Shown: piece after piece, positions 4,919 to 6,839 of the stretch | Layout: every line of letters begins with the position of its first letter | How positions within the stretch are numbered: position 1 is the stretch's first letter | NCBI GenBank assembly: GCA_905236225.1 | Contig: CAJOPM010000112.1 | Coordinates: 1-6,839, forward strand | From: an uncultured Eubacterium sp. | GTDB lineage: Bacteria; Bacillota; Clostridia; Lachnospirales; Lachnospiraceae | Length of the DNA: 6,839 nucleotides | Direction of reading: 5' to 3' | Notes under the pieces: generated by a model | What the model was told of the DNA's origin: nothing | The model's database searches: none | The model's input: only the letters and a program-made list of their open reading frames with translations | Program-made: the position numbers and the translations under genes

Positions 4919-6100
4919 CTAGTGATGGAATAATCTTATTCCTGTAAAGCTCATTGCCATACCGTATTTATCTGCAGTCTGTATAACATTGTCATCCCTT
5001 ATCGAGCCACCGGGCTGAGCAACATATTTAACTCCGCTTCTTCTCGCCCTTTCGATATTGTCTCCGAACGGGAAGAAGGCATCAGAGCCAAGTGCCACAT
5101 CGCTCATACCGCTAAGCCATTCTCTCTTTTCTTCATCAGTAAATACTTCCGGTTTTTCTTCAAATATATTCTGCCAGGCACCGTCTGCCAAAACATCCAT
5201 ATAATATTCACCAATATACAAATCTATAGCATTATCTCTATCTGCTCTTCCTATTCCTTCTTTAAACTTAAGATTCATAACCTTTGGACTTTGGCGCAAG
5301 AACCAATTATCAGCTTTAGATCCTGCAAGTCTTGTGCAGTGTATGCGACTCTGCTGCCCTGCACCTATACCTATAGCTTGTCCTCCCTTTGCATAGCAAA
5401 CAGAATTGGACTGTGTATATTTGAGCGTAATCAGTGATATAAGCAAATCAATCTGTGCGCTCTTTGGAATGTCCTTATTTTCGGTAACGATATTCTCCAT
5501 GAGCATATCTGTATCAATTTTAAGGTTATTTCTGCCCTGCTCAAAAGTTATTCCGAACACTTCTTTGTGCTCCTTTGGCTTCGGAACATAATCTGGGTCT
5601 ATCTGAATTACGTTATATTTTCCACCTTTTTTCGAACTTAAAATCTCAAGTGCCTCAGGCTCATAGCCCGGTGCTATCACTCCGTCTGATACTTCTCTTT
5701 TTATAATTTTTGCTGTTGAAACATCGCATACATCAGAAAGAGATATAAAGTCGCCAAACGATGACATTCTATCTGCGCCTCTTGCTCTGGCATACGCATT
5801 TGCAAGCGGAGTAAACTCGATATCCATATCGTTGACCCAATAGATTTGTTTTTCTACATCACTCATAGGAAGACCTACTGCAGCCCCGGCAGGTGAAACA
5901 TGTTTAAATGATGTAGCTGCACATAGATTTGTTGCCTCTTTTAATTCTTTTACAAGTTGCCATCCGTTAAGTGCATCCATAAAATTGATGTAACCCGGCT
6001 TACCATTAAGCACCTTAATAGGAAGCTCGCCTTCTTCAATATAAATTCTTGAAGGCTTCTGATTCGGATTACATCCGTATTTAAGTTCTAATTCTTTCAT
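4919..6100 (-). CDS. purH: AICAR formyltransferase, stand-alone (no IMP cyclohydrolase domain)
   Basis: Phosphoribosylaminoimidazolecarboxamide formyltransferase: transfers a formyl group from 10-formyltetrahydrofolate to AICAR, giving FAICAR, the second-last step of IMP synthesis in the cytoplasm. The 393 residues match only the C-terminal transformylase part of bifunctional PurH/ATIC; the roughly 200-residue N-terminal MGS-like cyclohydrolase domain is absent by design, since the start is clean (AGGAG at 6115-6111, 10 bases upstream). Visible motifs: catalytic Lys66-His67 in SFKHVSPAG, SNSVCYAK (231-238), GIGAGQQSR (244-252), SDAFFPF (339-345), QPGGSIRD (362-369) and the C-terminal RLFHH. 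The stretch from 228 to the end resembles the animal ATIC form more than the E. coli PurH form. It follows the PurO-type cyclohydrolase gene by 19 bases, so the pair supplies both final steps. Confidence 0.95.
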   Translation of the reverse strand: MKELELKYGCNPNQKPSRIYIEEGELPIKVLNGKPGYINFMDALNGWQLVKELKEATNLCAATSFKHVSPAGAAVGLPMSDVEKQIYWVNDMDIEFTPLANAYARARGADRMSSFGDFISLSDVCDVSTAKIIKREVSDGVIAPGYEPEALEILSSKKGGKYNVIQIDPDYVPKPKEHKEVFGITFEQGRNNLKIDTDMLMENIVTENKDIPKSAQIDLLISLITLKYTQSNSVCYAKGGQAIGIGAGQQSRIHCTRLAGSKADNWFLRQSPKVMNLKFKEGIGRADRDNAIDLYIGEYYMDVLADGAWQNIFEEKPEVFTDEEKREWLSGMSDVALGSDAFFPFGDNIERARRSGVKYVAQPGGSIRDDNVIQTADKYGMAMSFTGIRLFHH

Positions 6101-6110
6101 TGTAAGTATT

Positions 6111-6115
6111 CTCCT
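6111..6115 (-). promoter_or_regulatory. purH ribosome binding site
   Basis: AGGAG on the minus strand, 10 bases before the ATG at 6100, inside the 19-base gap after the cyclohydrolase stop. It supports a genuine start for a transformylase without an N-terminal cyclohydrolase domain and argues against a truncated bifunctional gene. Confidence 0.8.
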
Positions 6116-6119
6116 GACT

Positions 6120-6836
6120 TTATTTTATATTTTTATTCTTGATTATGCTTTCATACTTGCCTGTTGCAATATCTATATATCTTACGAAAAGAGAAACCTT
6201 GTTGTCTTCATTTAAGCTGTTCCAGATCAGATTAGTATAGTCATTTATATCATCGAGCGTCTCCACTAATTCCGGCTCACCTTCAAAACTTGGAAGCGGA
6301 TTGCCATCACCAATATAGGTATGTACAAATCTTCCTACTCCGGCTTTGGGGTTCTCATATGCATAAGTATATCTGTTTGTTGACGCAGCATCGCCATCAT
6401 CGCTCTTAAGGATGGAGAGCGCAAAATTGTACTTACCGTCATCAAGATGCATTATGCCCGATATTCTAGGTGTATAATTGGGCTCATCAGGCTCAAACTT
6501 TCTGGTACGAAGCGCCTGCTCAAAAGTCTGTTGCTTGTCCATAAGCTCATAAATCGTATCTGTCTGATCTCCATTGGTTACAATCGTCTTGTTGCCAAGA
6601 ACCCTAACCGGAGAATAGATAATAAGCGTCGGATCTTCCATCTTGGACGGATCAAAAGCCTGTGTCCTAATTCCATCTTTGTCAGTTACAAATACTCTAT
6701 TGCGGCTATTTTCACTTCTTCCCATAATAAAATAAGCACAGACGGCCTTCTTGCCATCAGGACTCTTGCCTAAGATAATCCCTCTTCCGGGATATGAGTT
6801 TTCTTGTAGCCTTTTTTCAACAGAAATAAGCTGCAT
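6120..6836 (-). CDS. purO: IMP cyclohydrolase, archaeal PurO type
   Basis: Predicted to close the ring of FAICAR to IMP, the last step of purine nucleotide synthesis. The 238 residues show the PurO family pattern (IMP_cyclohyd, an Ntn-hydrolase-like fold known from Methanothermobacter): YPGRGIILG (15-23), AYFIMGRSENSRNRVF (34-49), and GVGRFVHTYIGDGNPLPSFE (166-185). It is unrelated in sequence to the MGS-like cyclohydrolase domain of bacterial PurH. Length is somewhat above the roughly 200 residues of archaeal PurO, as I recall for clostridial members. The ATG at 6836 is only 3 bases from the window edge, so its ribosome binding site cannot be seen; the N-terminus MQLISVEKRLQENSYPGRG nevertheless looks complete for the family. 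The AICAR formyltransferase follows 19 bases downstream, giving it direct pathway context. Other purine genes may lie upstream, out of view. Confidence 0.9.
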   Translation of the reverse strand: MQLISVEKRLQENSYPGRGIILGKSPDGKKAVCAYFIMGRSENSRNRVFVTDKDGIRTQAFDPSKMEDPTLIIYSPVRVLGNKTIVTNGDQTDTIYELMDKQQTFEQALRTRKFEPDEPNYTPRISGIMHLDDGKYNFALSILKSDDGDAASTNRYTYAYENPKAGVGRFVHTYIGDGNPLPSFEGEPELVETLDDINDYTNLIWNSLNEDNKVSLFVRYIDIATGKYESIIKNKNIK

Positions 6837-6839
6837 ATG

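Overview
This AT-rich window looks like ordinary chromosome of a low-GC Gram-positive anaerobe of the class Clostridia. The RecA and RecX sequences, the Gram-positive style lipoprotein, the AGGAG-type ribosome binding sites and the purO-plus-AICARFT purine pair together suggest a Lachnospiraceae member, possibly close to Butyrivibrio. That placement is from memory of family sequences, not from a search.

Every gene I can support lies on the minus strand, so transcription runs from the right end to the left. From right to left: (1) 6836-4919, the last two steps of IMP synthesis, with an archaeal-type IMP cyclohydrolase (PurO family) followed 19 bases later by a stand-alone AICAR formyltransferase. 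Together they replace the usual bifunctional PurH. (2) 4918-4807, a spacer with a strong GC-rich hairpin that lacks the U-tract of an intrinsic terminator. (3) 4806-1978, a tightly packed three-gene ABC importer: lipoprotein binding protein, membrane permease, ATPase. It belongs to the family that includes the tryptophan/aromatic amino acid importers TrpXYZ of streptococci; its substrate here is unproven. (4) 1977-1630, a 348-base non-coding stretch with a likely terminator for the importer, a GC-rich interrupted palindrome, and a recA promoter (TTGACA-17-TATTAT) with a LexA/DinR-type SOS box over the expected start point. (5) 1629-1, recA followed directly by recX (its ATG touches the recA stop codon); recX runs off the left edge.

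The genes form two or three transcription units: purO-purH, perhaps read through into the importer, and an SOS-controlled recA-recX unit in which RecX modulates RecA filaments. I see no phage, insertion sequence, CRISPR array, tRNA or rRNA, and no clearly novel system. The points most worth a second look are the hybrid purine pathway, the non-terminator hairpin before the importer, the substrate and cysteine-rich binding protein of the importer, and the architecture of the recA control region.
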